DNA of 64,000 bases from Desulfofarcimen acetoxidans DSM 771 (GTDB taxonomy: Bacteria > Bacillota > Desulfotomaculia > Desulfotomaculales > Desulfofarciminaceae), in NCBI RefSeq assembly GCF_000024205.1, contig NC_013216.1, positions 806,001 to 870,000 on the forward strand, given 5' to 3'. The position numbers and the translations under genes were made by a program. The notes below the pieces were generated by a model. It was not told the origin of the DNA. It saw nothing but the letters and a program-made list of their open reading frames with translations, and did not search any database. Of the stretch, positions 26,332-36,388 are shown in pieces; the stretch's first letter is position 1; the number at the start of each line of letters is the position of its first letter.

Positions 26332-26931
26332 GTGAAGGAAATGATGATGCACTATCTGTCAACTTTGGGTGTTGCCGGTTTATTTATCGCTATATTCATA
26401 GAATCATTAGGAGTACCCTTTCCTGGTGGGATAATGGTAGTGTTTGCGGGTTTTATGGTAGGACAGGGCAGGCTAAATTTATACCATGCGCTTTTTTCTG
26501 CCGTAGCGGCTTTTGTTCTTGGCTCTATAGTAGCTTTTTTCCTGGGCAGATACGTGGGGGAACCGTTCTTTCAGCGCTGCGGCAAATATCTAAATTTTTC
26601 ACCCCGCGATCTCAATCAAGCTCAGGTTAGGTTAAAACACTCATCTGCTGTTTTTATTATTTTGGGGAGGTTTATTCCCGGTCTGAGTAATGTTTCACCT
26701 TACCTGGCGGGAATCAGCCGTTTGGGATTAGGCAGGTTTATTTTGTATAATTTTATATTTGCCTTGCTTTGGGGAGGTCTGTATTTAGGGATTGGTATAT
26801 TTTTTGGACATAGATGGAGTTATATCAGCGGTAAGCTTCAGATAGGCTTGCCGGTAGTGGCCATAATTCTATCGCTTATTTATCTGGGCTTTACTTCCAT
26901 TAAAAAGAAGCTGGCCAGGAAGAAGCTCTAA
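26332..26931 (+). CDS. DedA family membrane protein
   Basis: 199 residues with 4-5 hydrophobic helices. The DedA/SNARE-associated pattern is present: FIESLGVPFPGG near residue 24, a Gly-rich FFLGRYVGE, and RFIPGLSNVSPYLAGI near residue 115 with the conserved Arg. DedA proteins act in lipid carrier recycling and membrane homeostasis as proton-driven flippases. GTG 26332 follows GGGGGAG (26320-26326). A basic tail (KKKLARKKL) stays in the cytoplasm. Confidence 0.88.
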   Translation: MKEMMMHYLSTLGVAGLFIAIFIESLGVPFPGGIMVVFAGFMVGQGRLNLYHALFSAVAAFVLGSIVAFFLGRYVGEPFFQRCGKYLNFSPRDLNQAQVRLKHSSAVFIILGRFIPGLSNVSPYLAGISRLGLGRFILYNFIFALLWGGLYLGIGIFFGHRWSYISGKLQIGLPVVAIILSLIYLGFTSIKKKLARKKL

Positions 26932-26979
26932 AACAAAAAATCTTTCGGAGCAGGGAACCCTGAAACGGGGGTGGAAGGT

Positions 26980-27975
26980 ATGCTGGAAGTGTGGGGGGAA
27001 TCTGGCCAACTGCGGGCTGATGCGGTAATTAAGCTATTTATAAAGAAAAATGAAACAGATAAATATGAAATTTTTGTTGGGGATGAGATTAACCCTATAT
27101 TTAGTGAACAGGTGATGATATGCTCGCCTGACTTCACTCAAAACATCAGGAGAACTTTGACAAAGATTCTTGAACAGCTGGAAAGCTTGAAGGTATCCAG
27201 CGTGCTGGTTCAGTTTAGTATCAGCCAGCCGGCAGGCAGCAGTCCAATAGAGGATATCTTGTTGGCTGAGGTAAGGCGGCACCTGGCAGTAGGCTCCGTT
27301 CTGGGCCGGGTTGTTTTTGCAACAGCCGATCAAAAAGTGGGAAAAAGGCTTGAGCAGCTTATTAACAGGAATAATACAGTTTGTCTGGGGGACAGTATAA
27401 CCTATGGATATCCTTATGATTCTCAGGTTTCCTGGGTAAAATTATTGGCCGACAGGTTGGGCGTAACAATGATCAATAAGGGAGTTAATGGTGATACTTT
27501 AAGCCAGATGGCTTCTCGCTTTGAACGGGATGTTATTAGCTGCCGGCCTGCCTTGGTTGTTATTCTTGGTGGTACAAATGATGCTTTTATGGGAGCAGCT
27601 TCTGAAAGTGTTGGTTCAGCCATAGCTTATATGGTTGAGCAATCTTTTGCTGCGGGAATTTGTCCTGCGCTCGGCTTACCGGCTGCTGTAACCGGTGAGG
27701 GAATTTTATCGGAGGTATCGCCGGAGGAACTTTATAGCGTTGAGACCGAGTTAAAAATTATGCGCAACTGGATTAGGAATTATGCGGAGGAGAATCACCT
27801 GCCGTTGCTGGACTTTTACACTCCTTTACTGGCACCCGGGGGAATGGGAGACCCCCGTTATTTTGTTGATGGCTATCATCCCAACCGGGCTGGCTATCGT
27901 GAGTTGTCGTTTAGTATTGAAAAAAGTTTGGTTCCCATTATGAATAGAATTTGTTTGCACAACTTCAAGATTTAA
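26980..27975 (+). CDS. SGNH/GDSL hydrolase with an unassigned N-terminal domain
   Basis: 331 residues. The C-terminal ~210 are an SGNH hydrolase: block I LGDSITYG (about 136-143), block II Gly in NKGVNGDT, block III GGTNDA, block V DGYHPNRAGY with catalytic Asp and His. The N-terminal ~130 residues match no family I recognise; they are mixed alpha/beta with no signal peptide, so the enzyme is cytoplasmic. Substrate unknown. ATG 26980 has GGGGG 9 bases upstream; GTG 26971 is an alternative. It lies 48 bases after the DedA gene. Confidence 0.82.
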   Translation: MLEVWGESGQLRADAVIKLFIKKNETDKYEIFVGDEINPIFSEQVMICSPDFTQNIRRTLTKILEQLESLKVSSVLVQFSISQPAGSSPIEDILLAEVRRHLAVGSVLGRVVFATADQKVGKRLEQLINRNNTVCLGDSITYGYPYDSQVSWVKLLADRLGVTMINKGVNGDTLSQMASRFERDVISCRPALVVILGGTNDAFMGAASESVGSAIAYMVEQSFAAGICPALGLPAAVTGEGILSEVSPEELYSVETELKIMRNWIRNYAEENHLPLLDFYTPLLAPGGMGDPRYFVDGYHPNRAGYRELSFSIEKSLVPIMNRICLHNFKI

Positions 27976-28050
27976 CTTAATAAAAAATCCTCATATGCTA
28001 TGTTTTTCACAAAATTGTTGTATAATTAAATTATAAGGTTTTGGCATTTT

Positions 28051-28209
28051 ATCAAGAAAGTCGTTTTAAGCGACTATCGAGCAGCCACAGGCGCTTGTGC
28101 TCGATAGAAATTATGCGATACTAACCCTGCTCATACCATATAAATTTGCACAACATTAAACAATGATTTATCCACAGAATTATCATAAGTATAATTTCCT
28201 GGAGTATAA
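28051..28209 (-). repeat. Dispersed repeat, copy D (full length, ~159 bp, reversed)
   Basis: The most complete copy. On the minus strand it runs from TATACTCCAGGAAATTATACTTATG through GTGGATAAATCATTG and TATCGCATAATTTC to the hairpin AGTCGCTTAAAACGACTTTC. GAAATTAT near the left end and ATAATTTC in the middle form an internal inverted repeat. It fills most of the gap between the SGNH gene and glgB (27976-28268). Confidence 0.85.
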
Positions 28210-28268
28210 AAAGCTTTTGTAATCTTATTGTGAATAGACATCAAAACAAAGGCGGATGTGATCATTAC

Positions 28269-30293
28269 ATGAACGGCTTTTCCGTTAGTGATTATGATTT
28301 ATATTTATTTCATGAAGGTACGCACTACCAGAGCTACAAAATTTTTGGCGCTCATATTGTTGAGCAGAACGGGCAAGCCGGTGTGCGCTTCACTTTATGG
28401 GCCCCAAATGCCGGAAGTGTAAGAGTTGTCGGTGATTTCAACAACTGGCAGGGTGATTCTCATGAGATGGTGAAGCTGGACAACTCCGGTATATGGTCAC
28501 TTTTTGTACCAGGTTTGCGAGAAGGAGATTTATATAAATACCAAATAATTACCTATCAAGGTGAGGTCTTTTTAAAGTCGGATGCTTACGCTTTTTTTTC
28601 GGAGCGCAGGCCAGGTACTGCCTCGAGGGTTGCCTCATTGCACGGTTATCACTGGCAGGATGCTTGCTGGTATAAACATAAAAACAGCCGTTCAATTTAT
28701 AAATGTCCCATGAATATATATGAAGTTCATTTAGGTTCCTGGAGGTGTGGCTTGCCTGAGACAGGCGAGAATGTGTATGAATCGGATCAAAATGACCGTT
28801 CTTTGAGTTACAGGGATCTGGCTCAGCAATTAGTTGATTATGTCTATGAGATGGGTTACACTCATATTGAACTGCTGCCGGTTTCTGAGCACCCTTATGA
28901 CGGTTCCTGGGGCTACCAGGCTACAGGTTATTTTTCCGTAACCAGCAGGTATGGAAATCCCCATGATTTTATGTATTTTGTAGACTGTTGCCATCAAAAA
29001 GGACTGGGGGTTATTTTAGACTGGGTACCGGCACATTTTTGCAAGGATGACTGTGGGCTTAGAAGATATGACGGCAGTGCCCTGTATGAAAACGAGAACA
29101 GCCTGCGGGGAGAGAACGTTCAGTGGGGTACAGCCAACTTTGATTTTTCCAAGAACGAGGTTTGGAGCTTTCTTATCTCCAATGCTTATTTTTGGTTTGA
29201 TGTATATCATATTGACGGTTTAAGAGTTGATGCAGTAGCGTATATATTATATCTGGATTACTGCAAACAGCCGGGCCAATGGCTGCCTAATAAGTACAAC
29301 GGCCCGGAAAACCTGGAAGCTATTGAGTTTATGAAAAAATTAAATCTGGTTATATTTGAGAATTTCCCGGAAGCTTTAATGATTGCTGAAGAAGCAACTC
29401 ACTGGCCTATGGTAACCTATCCCACTTATCTGGGGGGGTTGGGTTATAATTATAAATGGAATATGGGTTGGATGAACGACATACTGGATTATATGAAATC
29501 CGATCCTCTATACAGAAAAGACAAGCACAGTTTATTAACATTTTCCTTAATGTATGCTTTTTCTGAAAATTATGTACTCCCTCTGTCTCATGATGAGGTA
29601 GTCCATGGAAAAAAATCTTTAATTAATAAGATGCCCGGTGACTACTGGCAGAAATTTGCCAATCTAAGACTTCTTTACGCTTATATGATGGCCCATCCCG
29701 GTAAAAAGTTACTTTTTATGGGCGGAGAATTCGGGCAGTTTATTGAGTGGTCTTATAAAGAAAGTTTGGATTGGCACCTGCTGGTTTATGAAATGCATGG
29801 TAAACTGCATTCTTATGTTAAGGACTTAAATCATATATATTTAGATGAAAGATGTTTATGGGAAGAGGACGGTAATTGGAACGGTTTCTCCTGGATCGAC
29901 CCGCATGACAGCGAGAGAAGTATTATCACTTTTATACGCAGGGCCAGCAATGAGGAGGATTTTATCATAGTTGTATGCAACTTTACACCTGTCGTTAGAG
30001 ACAGTTACCTTATTGGGGTCCCGCAGGCGGGGGTCTATCAGGAAGTGTTTAACAGTGATAATGAAAAATACGGTGGATCAGGACAAAAGAATAACCGCTT
30101 GATTTTTGCCGATGAATTCCCATACCACGGTTTGCCACATTCTATGAGAATAACTATTCCACCTTTGGCTGTTGTATATTTGAAGAGGATAAAGACAAAA
30201 CAATCATGCACAGGGAGGGGAAAAAATGCGCAAGGAATGTGTCGCGATGCTCTTAGCGGGAGGGAAGGGCAGTCGTTTGGGGATTTTAACTAA
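28269..30293 (+). CDS. glgB: 1,4-alpha-glucan branching enzyme, GH13
   Basis: About 674 residues. A CBM48 domain ([22 protein letters not shown]) precedes a GH13 barrel with [17 protein letters not shown], nucleophile Asp in [16 protein letters not shown], acid Glu in IAEEATHWP and [14 protein letters not shown]. It makes alpha-1,6 branches in glycogen. The start is uncertain: ATG 28269 follows AAAGGCGG at some distance; GTG 28230 lacks a site. The last ~25 residues read through the glgC ribosome site and start in another frame, giving a 68-base overlap with glgC; relatives usually end near [10 protein letters not shown]. Confidence 0.92.
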   Translation: MNGFSVSDYDLYLFHEGTHYQSYKIFGAHIVEQNGQAGVRFTLWAPNAGSVRVVGDFNNWQGDSHEMVKLDNSGIWSLFVPGLREGDLYKYQIITYQGEVFLKSDAYAFFSERRPGTASRVASLHGYHWQDACWYKHKNSRSIYKCPMNIYEVHLGSWRCGLPETGENVYESDQNDRSLSYRDLAQQLVDYVYEMGYTHIELLPVSEHPYDGSWGYQATGYFSVTSRYGNPHDFMYFVDCCHQKGLGVILDWVPAHFCKDDCGLRRYDGSALYENENSLRGENVQWGTANFDFSKNEVWSFLISNAYFWFDVYHIDGLRVDAVAYILYLDYCKQPGQWLPNKYNGPENLEAIEFMKKLNLVIFENFPEALMIAEEATHWPMVTYPTYLGGLGYNYKWNMGWMNDILDYMKSDPLYRKDKHSLLTFSLMYAFSENYVLPLSHDEVVHGKKSLINKMPGDYWQKFANLRLLYAYMMAHPGKKLLFMGGEFGQFIEWSYKESLDWHLLVYEMHGKLHSYVKDLNHIYLDERCLWEEDGNWNGFSWIDPHDSERSIITFIRRASNEEDFIIVVCNFTPVVRDSYLIGVPQAGVYQEVFNSDNEKYGGSGQKNNRLIFADEFPYHGLPHSMRITIPPLAVVYLKRIKTKQSCTGRGKNAQGMCRDALSGREGQSFGDFN

Positions 30294-31434
30294 AAATCTG
30301 GCCAAACCGGCAGTACCTTTTGGCGGTAAATACAGGATTATTGATTTTACCTTGAGCAATTGTTGCAATTCCGGACTTGATACTGTGGGTGTGCTGACGC
30401 AATACCAGCCTTTAAAACTAAATTCCTATATAGGCATTGGCAGTCCCTGGAATTTAGATCGCAAAAACGGTGGAGTTACCTTGCTTCCCCCGTATGAGAG
30501 AGAGGTAGGTAAGGAGTGGTATAAAGGAACAGCCAATGCAATTTATCAAAATATAAATTTTATAGATGAGTTCAGACCAAAGTATTTACTCGTACTTTCG
30601 GGCGACCATATATACAAAATGGATTATTCTTTAATGCTGCAATGGCATAAAGAAAAGAACGCCGATGCAACTATCGCGGTTATTGAGGTGCCTTGGTCGG
30701 ATGCCAGTAATTTCGGTATATTGAGTACTGATGAAAACGGGCGCATTACTGAGTTTGAAGAGAAGCCTCCGGTTCCTAAAAGCAATTATGCTTCGATGGG
30801 TGTATATGTTTTTAACTGGGAACTGCTGGTCAAATATTTGGAAGAGGATGAGCATGATCCTGCCTCCGATAATGATTTTGGTAAAAATGTTATTCCCAAA
30901 ATGCTGCAGTGCGAACAAAGGCTTTTTGCCTACCCGTTTAAAGATTATTGGAGAGATGTAGGTACTATTGAAAGTTTGTGGCAGGCCCATATGGATTTGC
31001 TGCAGGATGAGCCGGCACTGGATCTTTACGATGCCAAATGGCGTATCTATTCACAAAATCCCACAATGCCCGCTCATTACATTTCTTCTACAGCCAGAGT
31101 AACTTGCTCGTTAATTAATGAAGGATGTTTTGTTCGCGGCAATGTGCATAATTCTGTTATATTTCCTGGAGTTTATATTGGTGAAGGTGCAGAAATAAAG
31201 GACTCAATCATCATGCCCAATGCCATTATCGGTTCTCATGTGAAAATTTATAAGTCTATTATTTGTGAAGCTACAGTTATTCAAGATTATTGTCGTATTG
31301 GCATTTGCCAGGCAGAAGTTGAGCATCGTTGCTCCGGATGCGACATTACTGTGGTGGGGGGGAACGGTATGATTGCCAGAGGCACGGTAATACCGGCAGG
31401 CCAAAGAGGGAATGGCTGTGATCTGGCAAAATAA
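30226..31434 (+). CDS. glgC: Glucose-1-phosphate adenylyltransferase
   Basis: 402 residues. [13 protein letters not shown] (nucleotide site), [27 protein letters not shown] and [11 protein letters not shown] are all present, followed by a left-handed beta-helix of hexapeptide repeats. It makes ADP-glucose, the committed step of glycogen synthesis. ATG 30226 has GGAGGGG 6 bases upstream. It begins inside the end of glgB and is followed by glgD after 25 bases; the GlgC-GlgD pair is the Firmicute two-subunit form. Confidence 0.95.
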   Translation: MRKECVAMLLAGGKGSRLGILTKNLAKPAVPFGGKYRIIDFTLSNCCNSGLDTVGVLTQYQPLKLNSYIGIGSPWNLDRKNGGVTLLPPYEREVGKEWYKGTANAIYQNINFIDEFRPKYLLVLSGDHIYKMDYSLMLQWHKEKNADATIAVIEVPWSDASNFGILSTDENGRITEFEEKPPVPKSNYASMGVYVFNWELLVKYLEEDEHDPASDNDFGKNVIPKMLQCEQRLFAYPFKDYWRDVGTIESLWQAHMDLLQDEPALDLYDAKWRIYSQNPTMPAHYISSTARVTCSLINEGCFVRGNVHNSVIFPGVYIGEGAEIKDSIIMPNAIIGSHVKIYKSIICEATVIQDYCRIGICQAEVEHRCSGCDITVVGGNGMIARGTVIPAGQRGNGCDLAK

Positions 31435-31459
31435 GTGACCGGAAGCGAGGCGTATAGAT

Positions 31460-32578
31460 ATGAAAGATGTTATGGGAATCATAAATATAGTTGAGGCGGA
31501 AGGATTGCTGAAGGGAATTACTCATTTTCGCCCTGTTGCTTCCGTTCCTTTTGGGGGCAGGTACCGGGTAATCGACTTTGTTTTGTCCAGTATGGTTAAT
31601 TCCGGCATGCATAATGTAGGTGTCTTTACCAGAAATAAATACCGTTCAGTGATGAATCATCTGCGATCAGGAAAGGAATGGGATTTGGATCGCAAGAGGG
31701 ATGGCCTGTTCTTATTTCCTCCGGAAGACATTAATGCAACTATTAATTCTTTAAAAGGTGACTTGCAAAATATATACATCAATCTGAATTATATCCATAG
31801 AAGCAGTCAAAAACATGTGCTTATTACCGGGGGGAATATTGTCTGCAATATAGACTACCGGAAAGCTTTTCAGCACCACCTTGATACTAAGGCGGATATA
31901 ACTGTTATTTGTAAAGAACCGGATGAAAATATTTTGGATTATTCTCAGTATAGTGTATTGGAAACAAGAGAAGACGGCAGAGTTATAGATATGAAGGTTA
32001 GTCCGGATAAATCCAGCAGAGCAAAGATAAGTCTGGATATGTTTATTATGGAAAAATCCTTTTTGTTAGAAGTTATGGATGCTTGTATTTCACGTGGTTA
32101 TTATGATTTAGTCAGGGATGGTTTTATAAGGAACATTGGTATGCTGAATATGCAGAGTTATGAATATCAAGGTTACTGGGCTAAAATATACTCTATTAAC
32201 AGCTACTATAAATACAGTATGGATTTGCTGAGACCCGAGATAATGAGGCAGTTATTTTTTAAACCGGGTTTAATATATACTAAAGTAAAAGATGAAGCAC
32301 CAGTAAAATACTTGAGCAATGCCAATGTAATTAATTCTATTGTAGCTAATGGCTGTGTTATTGACGGTACTGTGGAAAACAGTATCCTGTTTCGCGGGGT
32401 AAAAATTCACAAAGGCGCCTATGTTAAAGACAGTATATTAATGCAAAAAACAGAAATCCGTGAAAATGCTTTTATAGAAAACATAATAACTGATAAGATG
32501 GTTACTGTAACTTGCGGGACCCGTTTGAACGGGGTGAAAAATTATCCTATAGTTATCGATTTGGAGACTGTAGTTTAA
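31460..32578 (+). CDS. glgD: GlgD, second subunit of glucose-1-phosphate adenylyltransferase
   Basis: 372 residues, similar in plan to GlgC but lacking the [10 protein letters not shown] loop at the N-terminus (here INIVEAEGLLKGITHFRP) and so probably not catalytic alone. VPFGGRYRVIDFVLS, NIYINLNYI and a beta-helix C-terminus (NSIVANGCVIDG, NSILFRGVKI) are seen. In Bacillus GlgD raises the activity of GlgC in a mixed oligomer. ATG 31460 has GAGGCG upstream. It sits between glgC and glgA. Confidence 0.93.
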   Translation: MKDVMGIINIVEAEGLLKGITHFRPVASVPFGGRYRVIDFVLSSMVNSGMHNVGVFTRNKYRSVMNHLRSGKEWDLDRKRDGLFLFPPEDINATINSLKGDLQNIYINLNYIHRSSQKHVLITGGNIVCNIDYRKAFQHHLDTKADITVICKEPDENILDYSQYSVLETREDGRVIDMKVSPDKSSRAKISLDMFIMEKSFLLEVMDACISRGYYDLVRDGFIRNIGMLNMQSYEYQGYWAKIYSINSYYKYSMDLLRPEIMRQLFFKPGLIYTKVKDEAPVKYLSNANVINSIVANGCVIDGTVENSILFRGVKIHKGAYVKDSILMQKTEIRENAFIENIITDKMVTVTCGTRLNGVKNYPIVIDLETVV

Positions 32579-32621
32579 AATATGTTTTAGATTAAACAAC
32601 AGGAAACAGGTGAGGCATATA

Positions 32622-34070
32622 ATGAAAGTGCTGTTTGTAGCCGGAGAAGCTTTTCCTTTTGCTAAAACCGGTGGTTTAGCAGATGTGGTTGGTTCTTTGC
32701 CCAAGTACCTGAGAAAATTAGGCGTTGATGTTCGTGTGATGATTCCCAAGTACGGCGATATTCAGGATATTTATACTGAAGATGCCGTAACTGTTCATAG
32801 CAGAATTGTAGATGTTGGCTGGAGACACCAGTACTGCGGCATTCAAGAAGTAAACTATCAGGGAGTACCTATTTATTTTGTCGACAATGAATATTATTTC
32901 AAAAGACAGGGTTATTACGGTTTTTATGATGAAGCTGAGCGTTATGCTTTTTTCTGCCGGGCGGTGCTTGATTGTTTGCCTCATATACACTTTATACCTC
33001 AGATTATACATTGTCACGATTGGCACGCCGGTATGGTAAGCGCATTAATAAAGACGCAGTACAGGTATAATGCTATATGCGGCCGTTTGAAAACTATATT
33101 TACCGTGCACAACCTGAAATACCAGGGGATTTTTCCCCATGGCATCTTATGGGATCTATTCCGCTTGTCTTATGAGCACTTCAATGCAGAGGGTTTGGAA
33201 TTTTACGGTGACGTCAGTTATCTTAAGGCTGGTTTAGTTTATTCAGATATTATCACTACCGTCAGTCAAAATTATATGTATGAAATTCAAACTCCTTTTT
33301 ACGGGGAGAGGCTGGACGGGTTGTTAAGACGCCGCAGCCATGAGTTATACGGTATAATCAACGGCATTGATTATGAGGAATATAATCCGCTTACTGACCC
33401 GCATATATTTGTAAACTATAATGCTGATTCTCTGGACAAAAAGTTACAAAACAAGGCTTCTTTGCAACAGTATTTGGGTTTGCCTGAGCGCCCTGAGATT
33501 CCTCTGATTGCAATTGTTTCAAGATTGGTCGGTCAAAAAGGGCTGGATTTGGTGGCCAGAGTTTTAGGTGAGATGTTGGATCTGGATGTTCAACTGGTGG
33601 TACTGGGAACAGGTGAGGCGATTTACGAGAATATGTTTAGAAATGCGGCCTATTGGTTTCCACAAAAGGTATCTGCAAATATTTATTTTGATAATTCTCT
33701 GGCTCACAGGGTTTATGCCGGTTCGGATATGCTGCTGGTGCCTTCACTCTTTGAGCCCTGCGGTTTGTCGCAGTTGATAGCCATGCGTTACGGCTGCCTG
33801 CCGGTTGCCCGGGAAACAGGGGGCTTAAAAGACACGGTATTGTCATATAATGAAAATACCGGAGAAGGAAACGGTTTTAGTTTTGCTAATTATAATGCGC
33901 ATGACATGCTTTATACTGTTAGCAGGGCAGTTGGTTTCTACAAGCAGCAGGAAGTTTGGCAGAAAATTGTCAGGCAGTCTATGTCAATGGATTACAGCTG
34001 GGACACTTCCGCCCAGGAATATGCTAAACTATATAATATTTTGGCTAAGAGAGCCCAGGTGGGCAGATAA
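32622..34070 (+). CDS. glgA: Glycogen synthase (GT5)
   Basis: 482 residues, family length. The ADP-glucose loop KTGGLADVVGSLPK is at residues 15-28, HDWHAG near 136, and the C-terminal nucleotide-binding half has SRLVGQKGLDL and PSLFEPCGLSQLIAMRYG. It extends alpha-1,4-glucan from ADP-glucose. ATG 32622 follows AGGTGAGG (32607-32614); the in-frame GTG at 32610 overlaps that site. It is the last gene of glgBCDA, and a shared hairpin separates it from the converging cysK. Confidence 0.95.
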   Translation: MKVLFVAGEAFPFAKTGGLADVVGSLPKYLRKLGVDVRVMIPKYGDIQDIYTEDAVTVHSRIVDVGWRHQYCGIQEVNYQGVPIYFVDNEYYFKRQGYYGFYDEAERYAFFCRAVLDCLPHIHFIPQIIHCHDWHAGMVSALIKTQYRYNAICGRLKTIFTVHNLKYQGIFPHGILWDLFRLSYEHFNAEGLEFYGDVSYLKAGLVYSDIITTVSQNYMYEIQTPFYGERLDGLLRRRSHELYGIINGIDYEEYNPLTDPHIFVNYNADSLDKKLQNKASLQQYLGLPERPEIPLIAIVSRLVGQKGLDLVARVLGEMLDLDVQLVVLGTGEAIYENMFRNAAYWFPQKVSANIYFDNSLAHRVYAGSDMLLVPSLFEPCGLSQLIAMRYGCLPVARETGGLKDTVLSYNENTGEGNGFSFANYNAHDMLYTVSRAVGFYKQQEVWQKIVRQSMSMDYSWDTSAQEYAKLYNILAKRAQVGR

Positions 34071-34075
34071 AAACT

Positions 34076-34121
34076 ACCGCAATAAAAATGCTCTGGTTTT
34101 TAAGGGCAATTTTATTGCGGT
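34076..34121. terminator. Two-way terminator between glgA and cysK
   Basis: ACCGCAATAAAA (34076-34087) pairs with TTTTATTGCGGT (34110-34121). A run lies in one arm and T run in the other, so it can serve both converging genes. Confidence 0.75.
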
Positions 34122-34134
34122 TAATATTTTATAC

Positions 34135-35061
34135 TCACTCTTCTTTATATAAATCTGTGCTCAAGTATCTTTCCCCTGTATCAGGTAAAATGATTAGAAT
34201 TTTTTTATCTTCGCCCAGTCTGTGGCCGATTTGTTTAGCCGCGTATACGGCTGCCCCGCTGGATATGCCGGCCAGAATGCCTTCTTCTCTGGCCAGCCGG
34301 CGTGTCATCATATATGCATCCCCGTCGCTCACTGACAAGGGAGCGTCAAGTATGTCCATATCCAGGTTTTCCGGAACAAACCCGTCTCCTATTCCCTGCA
34401 GTTTATGCTGTCCCGGTTGTTCACCGGCAATGACGGCGGAATTGGCTGGTTCTACCGCGTATACTTTTATTGAAGGGTATACTTCTTTCAATACTCTGGC
34501 AATCCCTGTAAGGGTACCGCCTGTTCCGACTCCCGCCACCAGTGCGTCTATCGGTCCTTCAATTTGTTCTAAAATTTCCTGTGCGGTTGTTCTGGCATGA
34601 TACCTGGGATTGGAGGGATTGGCAAACTGGTTGGGCATCCAGGAGTTAGGCGTGGATGCAACTATCTCCTGGGCTTTGCGAACAGTTCCCTCTAAATTTT
34701 CACTGGCCGGTGAAAGAACAACTTCTGCTCCGTAAGCGCGGGCCAGCATCCTGCGTTCCATACTCATGGAATCCGGCATAACAATGATAATTCTGTATCC
34801 TTTTACTGCGCCAACCATGGCTAAAGCAATGCCCTGATTGCCGCTGGTCGGTTCCACAATGACCATGCCCGGTTTTATAATGCCTTCCTTTTCTGCTTCC
34901 AGCAGCATTCCGTAAGCAGCTCTGGCTTTTGAACTGCCACTGGGATTAAACATTTCCAGCTTGGCCAGCAATTTTGCCGGGCAGTCATCAGCGACTTTAT
35001 TTAACCGGACAACCGGTGTCATGCCAATTGTTTCCAGTATATTATGTAAAACTTTGCTCAT
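34135..35061 (-). CDS. cysK: Cysteine synthase A (O-acetylserine sulfhydrylase)
   Basis: 308 residues of the PLP fold-type II family. The PLP lysine is in NPSGSSKARAAYG (about 39-51), TSGNQGIALA binds substrate, and the phosphate loop is GVGTGGTLTG (about 176-185). It makes cysteine from O-acetylserine and sulfide. ATG 35061 has AAAGGATG 6 bases upstream. In the usual CysK motif the residues around the lysine are NPxxSVKDR; SSKARAAYG here is the variant found in many Clostridia. No T-box or riboswitch structure was recognised upstream. Confidence 0.93.
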   Translation of the reverse strand: MSKVLHNILETIGMTPVVRLNKVADDCPAKLLAKLEMFNPSGSSKARAAYGMLLEAEKEGIIKPGMVIVEPTSGNQGIALAMVGAVKGYRIIIVMPDSMSMERRMLARAYGAEVVLSPASENLEGTVRKAQEIVASTPNSWMPNQFANPSNPRYHARTTAQEILEQIEGPIDALVAGVGTGGTLTGIARVLKEVYPSIKVYAVEPANSAVIAGEQPGQHKLQGIGDGFVPENLDMDILDAPLSVSDGDAYMMTRRLAREEGILAGISSGAAVYAAKQIGHRLGEDKKILIILPDTGERYLSTDLYKEE

Positions 35062-35282
35062 GCTATCATCCTTTCGGTGTGAATTAAAGCAAGCGGTCTA
35101 TTTATTATTCGACGTTAATACTATTATTCCTTGATTCATTACTGTGTATTGTAATAAATAGTGTAAATTCTAGTAAACAAAATAATAAAAATGTGTTAAG
35201 ATGTTTCTAAATAGTTCAACTTTTTAGAACAGTGTATTAAATCGGCCCATTTAATTTCATTCTGAAAGGAAAGTACCTAATT

Positions 35283-35879
35283 ATGCAGGATATGGTTGTG
35301 CGAAAAGAATTTCTTATTGATTGTCGAAAAAAAAATGCCTGTATGAAAATGTGTGAAAAATTAAAGAAGCTGCTGCCTCCTGAACGGGAGATTACATTTC
35401 TATGTATCGGTACTGACAGGGTATTAGCTGACATATATGGTCCCCTGGTAGGCAGTTTATTAAGCGATATGGGCATGAAAAATATACTTGGGATGATAGG
35501 CCAGCCGGTGCATGCTAAGAATCTGAGCACGTATGCGGCCGGGATACCCAGAGAACATTTTGTGATAGCTTTTGATGCTATGTCCGGCAGGGAAGAGAAT
35601 CTGGGTAAAATCAGAATCAGAAGAGGACGTTGTTACCCTGGTACCGGGATTAAGAAAAAACTTTTGCCTGTTGGGGATTTGACGGTTTCCTTTAATATAG
35701 CTGTGGAGAGGGAATGGGGTTTGGATTTAAATGTTGATCCTGAGATGATCTGGCGAGGTGCCACAGTAACAGCCGGGATGATCGTTAGAACAATAAGGGA
35801 ATTGGAAAATGTCAAGAAGCCGGAGAAATTTGGTTTTAGAATGTTTTCACGGTCCTATCGTCAGATATTATTTGGATAA
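35283..35879 (+). CDS. yyaC: Spore protease YyaC-like protein
   Basis: 198 residues. FLCIGTDRVLADIYGPLVGSLL and VHAKNL match the YyaC family, which resembles the GPR germination protease fold. It has the Asp-rich FLCIGTDR and AFDAMSGREENLG segments. In Bacillus yyaC is expressed during sporulation; the exact role is unclear. ATG 35283 follows GAAAGGAAAG. Its presence is evidence that the host forms spores. Confidence 0.88.
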   Translation: MQDMVVRKEFLIDCRKKNACMKMCEKLKKLLPPEREITFLCIGTDRVLADIYGPLVGSLLSDMGMKNILGMIGQPVHAKNLSTYAAGIPREHFVIAFDAMSGREENLGKIRIRRGRCYPGTGIKKKLLPVGDLTVSFNIAVEREWGLDLNVDPEMIWRGATVTAGMIVRTIRELENVKKPEKFGFRMFSRSYRQILFG

Positions 35880-35985
35880 GAGCAGAGTAAGATACTATCT
35901 TTAATATGCAAGCACCTCTATGTAGATGGAATTGATGTCGTTATACCCCATTCGGTTGACTCTTATAGAAAACGTGTTTTTAAGT

Positions 35986-36017
35986 GGTTTTCCCTTTTGG
36001 GGATAACCGTTTTTTTA
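35986..36017 (+). terminator. Terminator downstream of yyaC
   Basis: GGTTTTCCC pairs with GGGATAACC (one mismatch) and is followed by GTTTTTTT. It lies about 105 bases after the stop and abuts repeat copy E. Confidence 0.65.
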
Positions 36018-36170
36018 TGATCCGGGAAATTATGCTTACGATAGACCCGTGAATAAATCATTGTTTAATTAAAGTGTAAATTTATATTATATGACAAGGT
36101 CAGTACCGTGTAATTTTCATAAGTGACAATAGCAAAAAGAAAGTCGCTTCAAGCGACTTTCTTTTTGCTA
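36016..36170 (+). repeat. Dispersed repeat, copy E (~155 bp, with perfect 19-bp end hairpin)
   Basis: Left end GATCCGGGAAATTATGCTTACGATAG, middle GTGAATAAATCATTGTTTAATT, then CCGTGTAATTTTCATAAGTG. The right end is a perfect hairpin: 19-base arms beginning AGCAAAAAGAAAGTCGC at 36131-36149 and 36151-36169 around a single C. Confidence 0.85.
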
Positions 36171-36388
36171 AGAATGAAAAAATGATGAGAAGATTTATAT
36201 ACATGTATACAATTGAGTAATCATTTTTAATATTGAATAAGCTTGTTTATTGGTGGCGGTGTGTTAAAAAACTCTGTTGTTTTATAGGGAGGAAAGTCGA
36301 TATTTGCTGCTTTACATTGTCTTTGCAAGTTATAATAGCCTGCCGCGCGGCTGTTAAATATGCTTGAGCAAGAACACAATAATATGTT

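Noticed and set aside
35062-35282. Possible T-box or riboswitch before cysK
   Set aside because: No T-box sequence, specifier stem or S-box elements could be found; only AT-rich promoter-like DNA.
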